Assembly: GCA_018052735.1 (NCBI GenBank)
Contig: JAGPMT010000009.1
Span: 1 to 64,000, forward strand
DNA: 64,000 bases
Direction of reading: 5' to 3'
DNA from: Phycisphaerae bacterium
Lineage (GTDB): Bacteria > Planctomycetota > Phycisphaerae > Sedimentisphaerales > Anaerohalosphaeraceae
The translations under genes and the position numbers were made by a program. Shown piece after piece: positions 54,272 through 63,728 of the stretch (position 1 is the stretch's first letter; every line of letters starts with the position of its first letter). Under the pieces are notes generated by a model. It was not told the origin of the DNA and ran no database searches. It saw only the letters and a program-made list of their open reading frames with translations.

Positions 54272-55708
54272 CTACTGAATCTCCAGTGCCCCATCCAGCG
54301 TTACCGCAACAACCGAATCGATGGCATCGGGGGCTTTGGCCGGCAAGTGCACCAGCAGCCCGTCAGCGGCCGGTTCGGTCTTGACCTTGCGCTTGCCGTC
54401 CAGCAGAACGGCTTTCCGCACGCTGCTTTTAAGACCGGGCACCAGCAGCTTGCCGTCGGAAGGCCAATCGAAGACATGCAGATACAGCGTGACTTTGCCG
54501 TTCTGGGTTTTCTGCGTGCACCGGCCCCATGTCAAGCCGGCAAAGGGGCTGGCGGTCGTGCCGTAAATGGACTGGCCGTTGACCTTCATCCATTTGCCGA
54601 TCTGCTGGAGCCGCTCGACACTGGGCTGCGGGATTTCGCCTTCGGCTGTGGGACCGACATTGAGCAGGTAGTTGCCGCCCTTGCTGGCGATATCCACCAG
54701 ATTGCGAATCAGCACCTCGACGGATTTCCAGTTGTGGTCGTAGCTCTTGTAGCCCCACGTGTCGTTCATTGTCATGCAGGTTTCCCAGTCGCGGTCTTTA
54801 AAGCCCGTTTCGGGGATCCGCTGTTCAGGGGTTTCGGTATCGCCGGGGTAGCCGCCGCCGAGGCGGTTGTTGGTGATAATGCCCGGCTGCAGAGCAATAA
54901 GCGGCTGCAGCATGTCGGCCCGCTGCTTGTTCATATTGGTCGGGGTGTCCCACCAGAGCACAGCGACATCGCCGTAGTTGGTCAGAATTTCCCGCACCTG
55001 CGGTACGGCTATGGTGCGGATGTATTCGTCCATATCGCCCTCCTGAGCCGGATCCCAGTGGCCGCGATGCTGAGCGGTGTAGGCGTCAATCGCTTCCCCG
55101 TCGGGATTGTCCCAGCCGTCTTTGACAGCCAGCTTGCGGGAGGCCGCTCCGCCGGGATGACACCAGTCCTGCGCCTGCGAATAGTAAAAGCCCAGTTTGA
55201 TGCCGTGCTTTCGGCAGGCCTTGGCCAGCGGGGCTAGAAGGTCTTTGCCGTAGGGGGTGGCATCGACGACATCCCAGTCGGTTACTTTGGAATCAAACAG
55301 GGCAAAGCCGTCGTGGTGTTTGGAGGTAATGATAATGTATTTCATCCCGGCCTGCTTGGCCAGCTTGACCCATGCATCGGGATCGTATTTGACCGGATTA
55401 AACTGCTTGGCGTATTCCTTGTATTCGGCGACGGGGATTTTGCCGCGGTTCATAATCCACTCGCCGATACCCTTGACCTGATGGCCTTTGTAGGTGCCGG
55501 CCGGAACTGCATAGACGCCCCAATGGATAAACATTCCGAAGCGGGCCTGCCGCCACCAAGCCATGCGGGCATCCTTTTGCTCTTTGGTTTCGTTGGCATA
55601 CGGCCAGCTCGACTCTTCCTGAGCCGGTGCCCATGCGGCACAAAACACTGCCAAAATAACCGACGTGATGGAACTGAGGCCCTTGGGTGCTCTGCTGTCC
55701 TCTCTCAT
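54272..55708 (-). CDS. Secreted GH29 alpha-L-fucosidase
   Basis: This 478-residue enzyme starts at ATG 55708 with AAAGGATACGCAG upstream; the frame continues 37 codons further but without support. A signal peptide (ITSVILAVFCAAWAPA) is followed by the GH29 barrel: WWRQARFGMFIHWGVYAVPAG (read as RFGMFIHWG), EYAKQFNPVKYDPDAWVKLA, YIIITSKHHDGFALFDSK (read as TSKHHDGFALFDS), and GDVAVLWWDTPTNM, whose Asp is the likely nucleophile. LLNVGPTAEGEIP and a C-terminal beta-sandwich complete it. It should remove alpha-linked fucose, as found on algal fucans or host-type glycans. It is convergent with birA and probably a single-gene unit. Confidence 0.92.
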   Translation of the reverse strand: MREDSRAPKGLSSITSVILAVFCAAWAPAQEESSWPYANETKEQKDARMAWWRQARFGMFIHWGVYAVPAGTYKGHQVKGIGEWIMNRGKIPVAEYKEYAKQFNPVKYDPDAWVKLAKQAGMKYIIITSKHHDGFALFDSKVTDWDVVDATPYGKDLLAPLAKACRKHGIKLGFYYSQAQDWCHPGGAASRKLAVKDGWDNPDGEAIDAYTAQHRGHWDPAQEGDMDEYIRTIAVPQVREILTNYGDVAVLWWDTPTNMNKQRADMLQPLIALQPGIITNNRLGGGYPGDTETPEQRIPETGFKDRDWETCMTMNDTWGYKSYDHNWKSVEVLIRNLVDIASKGGNYLLNVGPTAEGEIPQPSVERLQQIGKWMKVNGQSIYGTTASPFAGLTWGRCTQKTQNGKVTLYLHVFDWPSDGKLLVPGLKSSVRKAVLLDGKRKVKTEPAADGLLVHLPAKAPDAIDSVVAVTLDGALEIQ

Positions 55709-55849
55709 CTGCGTATCCTTTCGTTTGAGGTTACCTGTCCAGACCCTGCCGGAGCAACAGCACAGGGCCGGACCGTTCTTTGCATTGTCTAACAATGCAA
55801 CCGCCCTCCTGCACAACAACCCTCCCCTGCCGGATGAAAATACCGCCAG

Positions 55850-55922
<73 letters not shown>

Positions 55923-56568
55923 TCGATGATAAAACTGCCATTGTATTCAGTTTCTTTCAAAAAACAACAAAAAAAATTTGATAATCTGCCCCCAGCAGCA
56001 GGGGGAAAAATCAGCCGATATATCCGATGCTGTATCTGCACAACCCGCCGCTCGATGCCTTTTTTGAGGGTGTCTCTGCCAAAAATCCTGTGCCCTGCAC
56101 GGCGGCCCTTTTTATATGGTGCGGCACAGTTAAGGCCGCCGGGTACCACAAGACTGTTTGGCCAACCGCAAACTTAAGCAGCAGAGTGCTAACAATCTAT
56201 TAACTGACTATCAAGATATTGTTAATTACTGACCAACAGCATCCCCATCTTCCAGCAACAACAATCCCCCCTGATCAGCCAGCCGGCAATTCCAGCAAAC
56301 TGGGCCTCCGGCATAGGCGCGGCTGGAGTGCCTTTTTCGGCAGATTGCCAAACAACTTTCCAGTCCTGTTGCAGTCAATACCCCACGAAACCGGCATTGT
56401 TTTTACCCACCGGCAAGAGCTTGCCGATTTTAGCTAAATCAACTCCCTTAATGAAACAGCCGTTGACAGCAGAGTGAAATTATAGAATAATCGACCGCAT
56501 AAATTCCGTAGGCAGATGTCCTGAAATGCATCGGGACAATTGTTTAGGACAATTCCGCAGGGACAGGA
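55923..56568. other. Gene-free region between tRNA-Lys and cls
   Basis: About 645 bases without a supported gene. The left end holds the tRNA-Lys promoter on the minus strand and the right end the cls promoter. Short frames at 55926-56177 and 56219-56437 show no family likeness or ribosome site, and the minus-strand frame at 56434-57087 is the shadow of cls. Nothing else was seen. Confidence 0.5.
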
Positions 56569-57993
56569 ATGACAGGGATTCATTGGACGATTCTGACAGA
56601 GCTTCTGCTGATCGCCGGCTTTCTGCTGGCGGTGGTTCTGATTGCCCATATTCTTCTGCAGAAGCGCACGCCATCGGGCACAATCGCATGGCTGCTGATT
56701 ATTATCTTTATGCCCTATGCGGGGGTGCCGCTGTATCTTCTCTTGGGCGGACGAAAAATGCGGCAGCGGGTTCTGGAGAAGGGCGAACTGGAACTGCCCT
56801 GCGACTGTGATATCCCTCTGGACAAGACCTCGCCGATAGACCGCATCCTGCGGACCTATCATCTGCCGGGAGCGGAAGCGGGGCATACGGTCAGACTGTG
56901 CCGCACGGGAGCGGAAACATTGGAAGCCATGACAGCGCTTCTCCAAAGCGCCCGCCGGAGCATTTATTTGGCAACCTTTATCTATCAGCCCGATGCCGTC
57001 GGCCGGCAGATTCGGGATATTTTGGCCGAAAAAGCGGCAGCCGGCGTCGATGTGCGGCTGATGATGGACGGCGTCGGGTCGCTGCATACGCCGCTGCGCT
57101 TCTTTCGCCCGCTAACCGAGGCCGGCGGGAAAGTGACGGTGTTTCTGCCTGTGCTGCACCGGCCGTTTCGGGGACGCACCAACCTGCGCAACCACCGCAA
57201 GATCACCATTGTCGACAATCAAACGGTTATGGCCGGCGGCGCCAATATCGGGCGGCACTATATGGGGCCGGAATTTGCCGGCCAATGGAAGGACTTGGCG
57301 TTTGTGATGACCGGCCACAGCGTGCGGCACTGGCTGCATATCTTTGCCCGCGACTGGGAATTTGCAGCCAAAGAACCGCTGACAGAAGAGCAATTGAAGC
57401 TGCCGGAGGCGGTGCACCACCACCCGGTAACCGACCGGGACTGCACCCTGCCTGCCTCCGGGGTCGTGCAGGTCATCCCGTCAGGGCCGGATGTGCCCGG
57501 CGATGTCCTGCACGATGCGCTGCTGACGATGATCTATTCGGCACAGCAGCGTTTCTGGGCGGCATCGCCCTATTTTGTGCCCGACGACGCGCTGTGTCAG
57601 GCACTGCTGCTGGCGCTGCGGCGCGGGGTGGATGTGCGGCTTGTGCTGCCCCGTCGGTCCAACCACATCCTGCCGGATATTGTGCGGGGCATCCCCCTGC
57701 GGCAGATTCAGCAGGCCGGCGGACTGGTGCTGTTTTATACCCCCCGGATGATGCACGCCAAAGTCGTGCTGATGGATAACCACGCGGCCGTGCTGGGTTC
57801 GGCCAATCTGGACATCCGCAGTCTGCTGCTCAATTATGAAGCGGCCATGTTTGTCTATGGGCGGCAGGATATACAGGCCGTGGCTGACTATCTGGAGGAT
57901 CTGATGCTGCACAGCCAATGCGGGATTGCCCCGGCCTCTCTGCCCCGCCAGCTGGGCGAAAGCATCGTGCGGCTGGCTTCGCCGCTGCTGTAA
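56569..57993 (+). CDS. cls: Cardiolipin synthase-type phospholipase D enzyme
   Basis: This 474-residue protein has two N-terminal membrane helices (ILTELLLIAGFLLAVVLIAH, then TIAWLLIIIFMPYAGVPLYL) and the two HKD catalytic motifs of the phospholipase D fold: NHRKITIVDNQTVMAGGAN and MHAKVVLMDNHAAVLGSANL. Such enzymes join two phosphatidylglycerols, or related lipids, into cardiolipin in the membrane. Length is normal. AGGGACAGGA precedes the ATG. It ends 10 bases before the stop of nspC on the opposite strand; no terminator hairpin is visible in this gap. Confidence 0.93.
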   Translation: MTGIHWTILTELLLIAGFLLAVVLIAHILLQKRTPSGTIAWLLIIIFMPYAGVPLYLLLGGRKMRQRVLEKGELELPCDCDIPLDKTSPIDRILRTYHLPGAEAGHTVRLCRTGAETLEAMTALLQSARRSIYLATFIYQPDAVGRQIRDILAEKAAAGVDVRLMMDGVGSLHTPLRFFRPLTEAGGKVTVFLPVLHRPFRGRTNLRNHRKITIVDNQTVMAGGANIGRHYMGPEFAGQWKDLAFVMTGHSVRHWLHIFARDWEFAAKEPLTEEQLKLPEAVHHHPVTDRDCTLPASGVVQVIPSGPDVPGDVLHDALLTMIYSAQQRFWAASPYFVPDDALCQALLLALRRGVDVRLVLPRRSNHILPDIVRGIPLRQIQQAGGLVLFYTPRMMHAKVVLMDNHAAVLGSANLDIRSLLLNYEAAMFVYGRQDIQAVADYLEDLMLHSQCGIAPASLPRQLGESIVRLASPLL

Positions 57994-58003
57994 TCAGGTA
58001 TAA

Positions 58004-59149
58004 TCAGGACAGACGGGATTTGAAATCCGCATAGGTGAAGCGGCGCTGGAGTTTGTATGCGTGCTGTTCGGGGTCGTACAGCACGATATCCGGCAGATTG
58101 ATGCCGTTGAACATCGTGTTCTTGACCATTGTGTAATGGGCCATGTCGCCGAAGACCAGCTTGTCGCCGACGGCCAGCGGCCGATCGAAGGAATAGTCGC
58201 CGATGACATCGCCGGCCAGACAGGTGGGTCCAGCCAGACGGTAGGTGTACTTCTTTTCACCGGGCAATCCGGCCCCGTCCAGCGGCGGACGGTAGGGCAT
58301 TTCCAGCACATCGGGCATATGCGCCGAAGCGCTGGTATCCAAAATGGCGATGTCCAGCTGGTTATGTACGATATCCAATACCGAGGCCACCAGCACGCCG
58401 GTATGGAGGGCAATCGCTTCTCCCGGCTCCAGATACACTGTTTTGATATTCGAATAGCGTTTATAAAAAGCGGCAATCAATTCGCACAGCAGGTCAATAT
58501 CATAATCGGCGCGGGTAATATGATGGCCGCCGCCGAAATTCATCCACTCCATCTGCCGGATAATATCGCCGAACTGGACCTCGACCGCTTCCAGCGTCCG
58601 CGCCAGCGAGTCGGCGTTCAGCTCGCAGAGCGTATGAAAATGCAGGCCGGTGATGCCGTCCAGCGGCCCTGCAAACTGCTGACGGACAATGCCCAGCCGC
58701 GAGCCCGGCGCACAGGGATCATAGAGTTTGGTTTTGACTTCCGAATGACACGGATTGATGCGCAGCCCGCAGGCAATCGGCCGGGAGGCTGACAGCACCT
58801 TGTCTCGGAAGCGAAACCACTGGCTGAAGGAATTGAAGACAATATGGTCAACAATTGCCAGATACGCATCCATCTCATCGTCGCGGTAGGCCGGAGCACA
58901 CAGATGCACCTCGCCGCCGAAACATTCATGGGCAAGGCGGGCCTCATGCAGGGAACTGGCCGCCGCACCGGCCAGATACTGACGGCACAGCCCATAGGTG
59001 CTCCATGCAGCATAGCCCTTCTGGGCCAGCAGAATCCTGCAGCCGCAGCGGTTTTGAACCGACTGGAGCACCAGAAGATTCTTCTTCAGCAGCCCCACGT
59101 CAATCAGATAACAGGGCGTCGGCAGTTTGTCCAGTTCGTACGGCACCAA
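58004..59149 (-). CDS. nspC: Carboxynorspermidine decarboxylase
   Basis: This 381-residue PLP enzyme makes norspermidine or spermidine from the carboxy-form by decarboxylation. K44 in LLAQKGYAAWS is the expected PLP lysine. HFHTLCELNAD, WMNFGGGHHITRADYD (read as NFGGGHHI), YLEPGEAIALHTGVLVASV (read as EPGEA) and GPTCLAGDVIGDYSF are the group IV decarboxylase features of NspC. The usual partner, carboxynorspermidine dehydrogenase, is not in the window. A spermidine-synthase-like protein lies at 40700, but the nspC route normally works without it. The gene follows the THX-like ribosomal gene by 78 bases on the same strand. Confidence 0.94.
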   Translation of the reverse strand: MVPYELDKLPTPCYLIDVGLLKKNLLVLQSVQNRCGCRILLAQKGYAAWSTYGLCRQYLAGAAASSLHEARLAHECFGGEVHLCAPAYRDDEMDAYLAIVDHIVFNSFSQWFRFRDKVLSASRPIACGLRINPCHSEVKTKLYDPCAPGSRLGIVRQQFAGPLDGITGLHFHTLCELNADSLARTLEAVEVQFGDIIRQMEWMNFGGGHHITRADYDIDLLCELIAAFYKRYSNIKTVYLEPGEAIALHTGVLVASVLDIVHNQLDIAILDTSASAHMPDVLEMPYRPPLDGAGLPGEKKYTYRLAGPTCLAGDVIGDYSFDRPLAVGDKLVFGDMAHYTMVKNTMFNGINLPDIVLYDPEQHAYKLQRRFTYADFKSRLS

Positions 59150-59227
59150 AACCGGTTTCCTGAAATAAATAAGTCCCGACGGCAGCAGACAAGCCGTCTG
59201 GGAACTTGAGAAAAAACAGCAAACAGT

Positions 59228-59413
59228 TTAGGCGGTTGCTTCGGTCTGGACAGCGCCGGCCGCCGCATCCGGTGCAGGGGCTGCCGGGGCTTGAGCAGCT
59301 TTGGGTCTCAAGGCCGCCTTGACACGGGCCTTGATTTTCTCTCTGCTTCGCGATTTGCCATAGGAGCCGCGGCAGCGTTTGCCCTTGGCAGTTCTCTTGT
59401 CACCTCGACCCAT
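59228..59413 (-). CDS. THX-like small ribosomal protein
   Basis: This 61-residue protein starts MGRGDKRTAKGKRCRGSYGK, matching the short, very basic bTHX family (usual form MGKGDKKT...GSYG), a small-subunit protein first known from Thermus. The basic core ends near residue 35 and an Ala/Pro-rich tail of about 25 residues follows. That tail is longer than in most members and may be a lineage-specific extension. AAAGGAATACT precedes the start. It lies 78 bases upstream of nspC. Confidence 0.88.
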   Translation of the reverse strand: MGRGDKRTAKGKRCRGSYGKSRSREKIKARVKAALRPKAAQAPAAPAPDAAAGAVQTEATA

Positions 59414-59596
59414 AGTATTCCTTTCTTTTTCAACAGTTCAACCTATTTTTATTCCCGATGAAAGTTTGCCATTATAGCCGACTCGGAAGAAATTGCAAGG
59501 CCTTGTTCATTCAAAATCGCGCCCGCATCCATCATAAAAGGGAGGCCGCTGGGGGCGTTTTGGAATGCCTTGCCTGCTTCTGATTCCAGACCGGTA

Positions 59597-59673
59597 TTGC
59601 CCCCTTGTGGGGGCAAGTTTTGGGCGTGCACTGGCAAGAGTTTCAGCCCCGCCAGCTGTCAACAGCAGCTGGC
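59597..59673. repeat. Two adjacent hairpins downstream of aminotransferase gene
   Basis: TTGCCCCC/GGGGGCAA (59597-59604 with 59609-59616, TTGT loop) is followed on the plus strand by GTTTT. GCCAGCTG/CAGCTGGC (59651-59658 with 59666-59673) is the second hairpin, 20 bases after the minus-strand aminotransferase stop. Either may end that transcript or the opposing noise; the first has a terminator-like tail only on the plus strand. Confidence 0.5.
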
Positions 59674-59692
59674 CAGCTGACCTTTGCGATAC

Positions 59693-60535
59693 CTATTTAA
59701 GACTTAAAATATCTTTATAAGATGCTGACAATTTTCTGGTGACAGGTCCGGGTTTGCCGTCGCCGACGGTGTGGGCTTCAACGGCAGTGACAGGCATGAC
59801 TTCCATAATCACATTGGTCAAAAAGACCTCATCAGCCCCCAGCAGGTCATTGATGCCCAGCGGCTGCTCAACACAGGAAATATGATGACCTTTGGCAATT
59901 TCCAAAACAGTTTTGCGGCCGATTCCGGGCAGAACGGGCGTGGTCAGCGGCGGGGTATAGAGGATGCCCTGCCTGACCAAAAAGACATTGCTGACACACC
60001 CTTCGGCCAATGTATTTTCCGTAGTAAACCACAGGGCTTCGGCCGCCAATTTCTCGTGGGCATTTTTCAGGGCTGTCAGACGCGGACCATAGCAAGTGGT
60101 CTTGTGGCCGCAATAGGGGTCTTTGGGATTTTGGCGAAAATCGGTCAGAATCACCCGTATCCCTTTGGCATAATAATCCGCCGGATAGGGGGTAAATGCG
60201 GCGGCTGTAATCAGCAGATGACAGCTCGGTGCGCCGTTTGAATCCAGAGGGCCGTTGCTCAATTCCAGCCGCAGGCGGGCATCGGTCAGAGCGTTTGCCT
60301 TGAGGGTCTGGTCAATTGCGGCAGCTATCTGGTCATTGGAAAACCGGTTGACGATTCCCAGACGCGCAGCGCTGCCAGCCAGACGCTCCAGATGATCGGC
60401 CAGCCGGAATACCCTGCCGCCGGCTGCACGCATCGTTTCAAACAGCCCAATGCCGTACAGGTAGCTGCTGTCCGTAATCGGCACTGAGGCTTTGTCTGCA
60501 TCCGTTATCTGACCGTTGAGAAATACCTTTTCCAT
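59693..60535 (-). CDS. Class IV aminotransferase (BCAT or ADC-lyase type)
   Basis: This 280-residue fold-type IV PLP enzyme shows K145 in the PLP-binding GHKTTCYGPRL stretch and E178 in NTLAEGCVSNVFLVR, with DSSYLYGIGLFETMRAAGGRV (read as LYGIGLFETMR) near the N-terminus and PVLPGIGRKTVLEIAK after. The family covers branched-chain aminotransferase, D-amino acid aminotransferase and 4-amino-4-deoxychorismate lyase. The short FETMR form and modest length make the lyase (folate synthesis) or a generic class IV enzyme more likely than IlvE, but this cannot be decided. It follows glnS by 42 bases on the same strand. Confidence 0.88.
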   Translation of the reverse strand: MEKVFLNGQITDADKASVPITDSSYLYGIGLFETMRAAGGRVFRLADHLERLAGSAARLGIVNRFSNDQIAAAIDQTLKANALTDARLRLELSNGPLDSNGAPSCHLLITAAAFTPYPADYYAKGIRVILTDFRQNPKDPYCGHKTTCYGPRLTALKNAHEKLAAEALWFTTENTLAEGCVSNVFLVRQGILYTPPLTTPVLPGIGRKTVLEIAKGHHISCVEQPLGINDLLGADEVFLTNVIMEVMPVTAVEAHTVGDGKPGPVTRKLSASYKDILSLK

Positions 60536-60577
60536 ACTATCCGCCTGACTGTGCAGCGGCGCTGGTTTCCAATCGCC

Positions 60578-62296
60578 TTAGGGCTGCTGTTTCTGCTGGA
60601 TTTTGGCCCACGTGTCTTTCAGGCCGACGGTTTTGTTGAAGACCAGCCGGCCGGCGCTGGTATCGGGATCGGTGCAGAAGTAGCCCAGCCGCTCAAACTG
60701 CCATCGGTCCAGCGGTTTTGTGTTTTTCAGCGACGGCTCAACCTTGCAGCCGGTCAGGATTTTCAGGGAGTCGGGATTAATATTGTCCAGAAATGTCCGG
60801 CCCTCTTCGGCTTCGTCGGGATTTTCTTTGATAAACAAATGTTCATACAGCCGAACTTCTGCATCGAGGGCGTGGGCGGCACTGACCCAATGGATAGTAG
60901 CCTTGACCTTGCGGCCGTCGGGGGCATCGCCGCCACGAGTGGCCGGGTCGTATGTGCAGTGCAGCTCCACGATATTGCCGGCGGCATCTTTGATAACCTG
61001 CCGGCAGGTAATAAAGTAGGCGTAGCGCAGGCGCACTTCCTGTCCGGGGGACAGGCGGTAGAACTTTTTGGGCGGGTTTTCCATAAAATCATCCCGCTCG
61101 ATGTAGAGCACTTTGGAAAACGGCACCTTGCGAGTGCCCGCCGACAGGTCTTCAGGGTTGTTGACCGCCTCCATCTGCTCGACGTGTCCGTCGGGGTAGT
61201 TGGTAAGAACAACTTTGAGCGGATTCAGCACAGCCATCACACGGGGGCTGGCGGCGTTGAGGTGGTCGCGGAGGCAATGCTCCAGCAGCGCAAAATCCAC
61301 CGTGCTGTTGAACTTGTTGACGCCGATAACCCGGCAGAAGCTGCGAATGGCTTCCGGCGAATAGCCCCGCCGGCGCAGGCCGCAGATGGTCGGCATCCGG
61401 GGGTCGTCCCAGCCGCGGACGTAGCCTTCCCTGACCAGCTGCAGCAGCTTGCGCTTGCTCATAACCGTATAGGTCAGATTCAGACGGGCAAATTCAATCT
61501 GCTGGGGGTGATGAATCGGTTCGGACCGCCCTTCGTTGATGGCATCAATAAACCAGTCGTACAGCGGGCGGTGATTTTCAAACTCCAGCGTGCAGATGGA
61601 ATGCGTGATGCCCTCGATGGAATCTTCCAGCCCGTGGGCCCAGTCGTACATCGGATAGATGCACCATGCATCGCCGGTGCGGTGGTGAGAGGCGTGGAGA
61701 ATGCGGTACATCACCGGGTCGCGCATATTGAGGTTGGGGTGGGCCATATCGATTTTGGCCCGCAGGGTTCGCGAGCCGTCAGGAAACTCGCCTTCCTTCA
61801 TCCGGCGGAACAAATCGAGATTTTCCTCTACCGAACGGTTTCGATAGGGACTTTCCCGGCCGGGTTCGGTCAGACTGCCGCGGTAATCCCGCACCTGCTC
61901 GGGCGTCAGGTCGCAGACATAGGCCTTGCCTTTTTGAATCAGCTCAACCGCCCAGTCGTACATCTGTTGGAAATAGTCAGAGCCGAAGAACAGGCGGTCC
62001 TGCCAGTCGGCGCCAAGCCAGCGGACATCTTCAATAATCGCATCGACATACTCCTGCTCTTCCTTGCAGGGATTCGTATCATCAAAGCGCAGATTGAATT
62101 TGCCGCCGAAATCGGCCGCAATGCCGTAGTTGAGACAGATGCTCTTGGCATGGCCGATATGGAGATAGCCGTTGGGTTCGGGGGGAAAACGGGTGTGCAC
62201 GCGCCCGCCCCACCTGCCGCTTGCCATATCATCGGCTACTATCTGCCGGATGAAATCCATCCGCTCCGAACTGTTTATCGAGTCTGCATTTGCCAT
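60578..62296 (-). CDS. glnS: Glutaminyl-tRNA synthetase
   Basis: This 572-residue class I synthetase shows [20 protein letters not shown] (HIGH motif), [38 protein letters not shown], and [11 protein letters not shown] as the KMSKS-like signature. The C-terminal beta-barrel anticodon domain ends the chain, and there is no YqeY extension. [17 protein letters not shown] and [12 protein letters not shown] are GlnRS-specific, which separates it from GluRS. A direct GlnRS means this organism charges tRNA-Gln without the amidotransferase route. Length is normal (about 550-580). It is divergent from cysK and leads the pair with the aminotransferase gene. Confidence 0.96.
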   Translation of the reverse strand: MANADSINSSERMDFIRQIVADDMASGRWGGRVHTRFPPEPNGYLHIGHAKSICLNYGIAADFGGKFNLRFDDTNPCKEEQEYVDAIIEDVRWLGADWQDRLFFGSDYFQQMYDWAVELIQKGKAYVCDLTPEQVRDYRGSLTEPGRESPYRNRSVEENLDLFRRMKEGEFPDGSRTLRAKIDMAHPNLNMRDPVMYRILHASHHRTGDAWCIYPMYDWAHGLEDSIEGITHSICTLEFENHRPLYDWFIDAINEGRSEPIHHPQQIEFARLNLTYTVMSKRKLLQLVREGYVRGWDDPRMPTICGLRRRGYSPEAIRSFCRVIGVNKFNSTVDFALLEHCLRDHLNAASPRVMAVLNPLKVVLTNYPDGHVEQMEAVNNPEDLSAGTRKVPFSKVLYIERDDFMENPPKKFYRLSPGQEVRLRYAYFITCRQVIKDAAGNIVELHCTYDPATRGGDAPDGRKVKATIHWVSAAHALDAEVRLYEHLFIKENPDEAEEGRTFLDNINPDSLKILTGCKVEPSLKNTKPLDRWQFERLGYFCTDPDTSAGRLVFNKTVGLKDTWAKIQQKQQP

Positions 62297-62441
62297 CGCA
62301 CATCCTTATCCAATAGGTCAATTTTTCCAAAACCAAGCTTGGAATATAAAAAAAACAGTCGACAATCGCAAGAGAACATTTTAGCATATTTATCGCAAAA
62401 CACAGTCCTTTACCGTTTTTATTCTGCGGCAGGAAATATCG

Positions 62442-63365
62442 ATGCAAAGGAATGAACATACAATTTTGTCGGCCATCGGCAATACGCCGCTGGTGGAACT
62501 GAAGCGAATCAGTCCGAACCCGCAGGTGCGGATTATGGCCAAGCTGGAAGGCAGCAATCCCGGCGGCTCGGTCAAAGACCGGCCGGCTCTGTATATGATT
62601 GACCAAGCCGAAAAGGACGGCCTGCTGACCCACGACAAGACCATCCTCGAGCCGACCAGCGGCAATACCGGCATTGCTCTGGCCATGATCGGCGCTGCCA
62701 AGGGCTACCGGGTCACGCTAACCCTGCCCGGCTGCGTCAGCAGTGAACGACAGCATATTCTGGAGGCCTTCGGGGCTCAGGTGATTGTTACCTGTCCCAA
62801 GCAGGGTACGGATGGGGCTATCCGCAAAGCCCGGCAGATGCTGGAAGCCAATCCCGACAAATACTTTATGCCCAACCAGTTTTCCAATCCGAATAATCCC
62901 CGCGCCCATTATGAGACAACCGGACCGGAAATCTGGCAGCAAACCGAAGGTGATATCGACATTTTCACCGCAGGAATGGGTACAACCGGCACACTGATGG
63001 GCATATCCCGGTTTTTGAAGGACAAAAAAAACACGATTAAAATTGTTGGTATTGAGCCGGTGCCCGGGCATACGATTCAGGGCCTGAAAAATATGACCGA
63101 AGCCATTGTCCCCGAAATACTGGACAGAAGCCGTCTGGATGAAATTATCTCCATGAACGATGAGGAGGCATTCGACATGACCCGCCGGCTAGCTGTGGAA
63201 GAGGGGCTTTTTGCCGGCCTTTCCAGCGGGGCGAATGTGGCGGGGGCTGTCCGGTTGGCAAAGAAGATAAAATCCGGCACCATTGTAACCATTATTTGCG
63301 ACCGCGGCGACCGGTATTTGAGCACCATGCTCTTCCGGTCGGTCTGCGCCAAATGTCCGCCGTAA
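62442..63365 (+). CDS. cysK: Cysteine synthase (O-acetylserine sulfhydrylase)
   Basis: This 307-residue PLP enzyme makes cysteine from O-acetylserine and sulfide. K45 in GGSVKDRPALYMI binds PLP. EPTSGNTGIALAMIGAAKG (read as TSGNTGIALAM) is the substrate loop, GMGTTGTLMGISRFL the phosphate loop, and LSSGANVAGAV lies near the end. The form fits CysK/CysM; CysM would be favoured if a longer loop were present, which I do not see. A normal-length gene, with GAAATATCGATGC ahead of the ATG and no strong ribosome site. It diverges from glnS. Confidence 0.94.
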   Translation: MQRNEHTILSAIGNTPLVELKRISPNPQVRIMAKLEGSNPGGSVKDRPALYMIDQAEKDGLLTHDKTILEPTSGNTGIALAMIGAAKGYRVTLTLPGCVSSERQHILEAFGAQVIVTCPKQGTDGAIRKARQMLEANPDKYFMPNQFSNPNNPRAHYETTGPEIWQQTEGDIDIFTAGMGTTGTLMGISRFLKDKKNTIKIVGIEPVPGHTIQGLKNMTEAIVPEILDRSRLDEIISMNDEEAFDMTRRLAVEEGLFAGLSSGANVAGAVRLAKKIKSGTIVTIICDRGDRYLSTMLFRSVCAKCPP

Positions 63366-63518
63366 TTGCAGGCGTTTGCAATTTCTGCAAAAAATCCAGA
63401 ACTGCTGCTGAACCTGACGATAGAGACAGACGTAAGAACAATCAGTGCAGAGTGGGGATCTGCGCCAAAATGTAAACCCTTTTTTGCCCATCGATAGACA
63501 GTGGGTGGAGGCAAAACC

Positions 63519-63638
63519 ATGAAGCAGCTTGGCAAAGCACGCGGACACAATTACCCACGCAAGCAATCCGTTCGTTTACCCGTTTTGGTCGTAAAGCATT
63601 CCGTCTTTGGACGGTCTGCCAGTCGAAAAACAAAATAA
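63519..63638 (+). CDS. Possible 39-residue basic small protein
   Basis: An ATG at 63519 preceded by GGTGGAGG at 7 bases opens a 39-codon frame ending TAA at 63636-63638. The product is rich in Lys, Arg and His (MKQLGKARGHNYPRKQ at the start, RSASRKTK at the end) with no membrane segment and no family I recognise. It ends 22 bases before a strong plus-strand terminator, which gives a ribosome site, ORF and terminator in the right order. It lies 153 bases after cysK and could be the tail of the cysK transcript. Alternatives are a non-coding RNA or chance. Confidence 0.4.
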   Translation: MKQLGKARGHNYPRKQSVRLPVLVVKHSVFGRSASRKTK

Positions 63639-63660
63639 CTACCCCTCTTTAAGCCGGATG

Positions 63661-63717
63661 TGCCGGCATCCTTGCCCGACTTCTGAAAGAGCCGGGCAGG
63701 GACGGCCGGGCATTTTT
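63661..63717 (+). terminator. Strong stem-loop terminator
   Basis: TGCCGGCATCCTTGCCCG pairs, with two small gaps and wobbles, with CGGGCAGGGACGGCCGGGCA at 63693-63712 and is followed by five T. It is properly oriented only for plus-strand transcription. The nearest coding regions before it are the small basic ORF and cysK. It separates them from the convergent oxidoreductase gene. Confidence 0.8.
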
Positions 63718-63728
63718 ACAGAGGGATT

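Noticed and set aside
54242-55237. 331-residue plus-strand frame opposite the fucosidase
   Set aside because: It is antisense to a clear GH29 enzyme and overlaps the end of birA.
60551-62455. 634-residue plus-strand frame opposite glnS
   Set aside because: It is fully antisense to a clear glutaminyl-tRNA synthetase with all its motifs and has no family pattern of its own.
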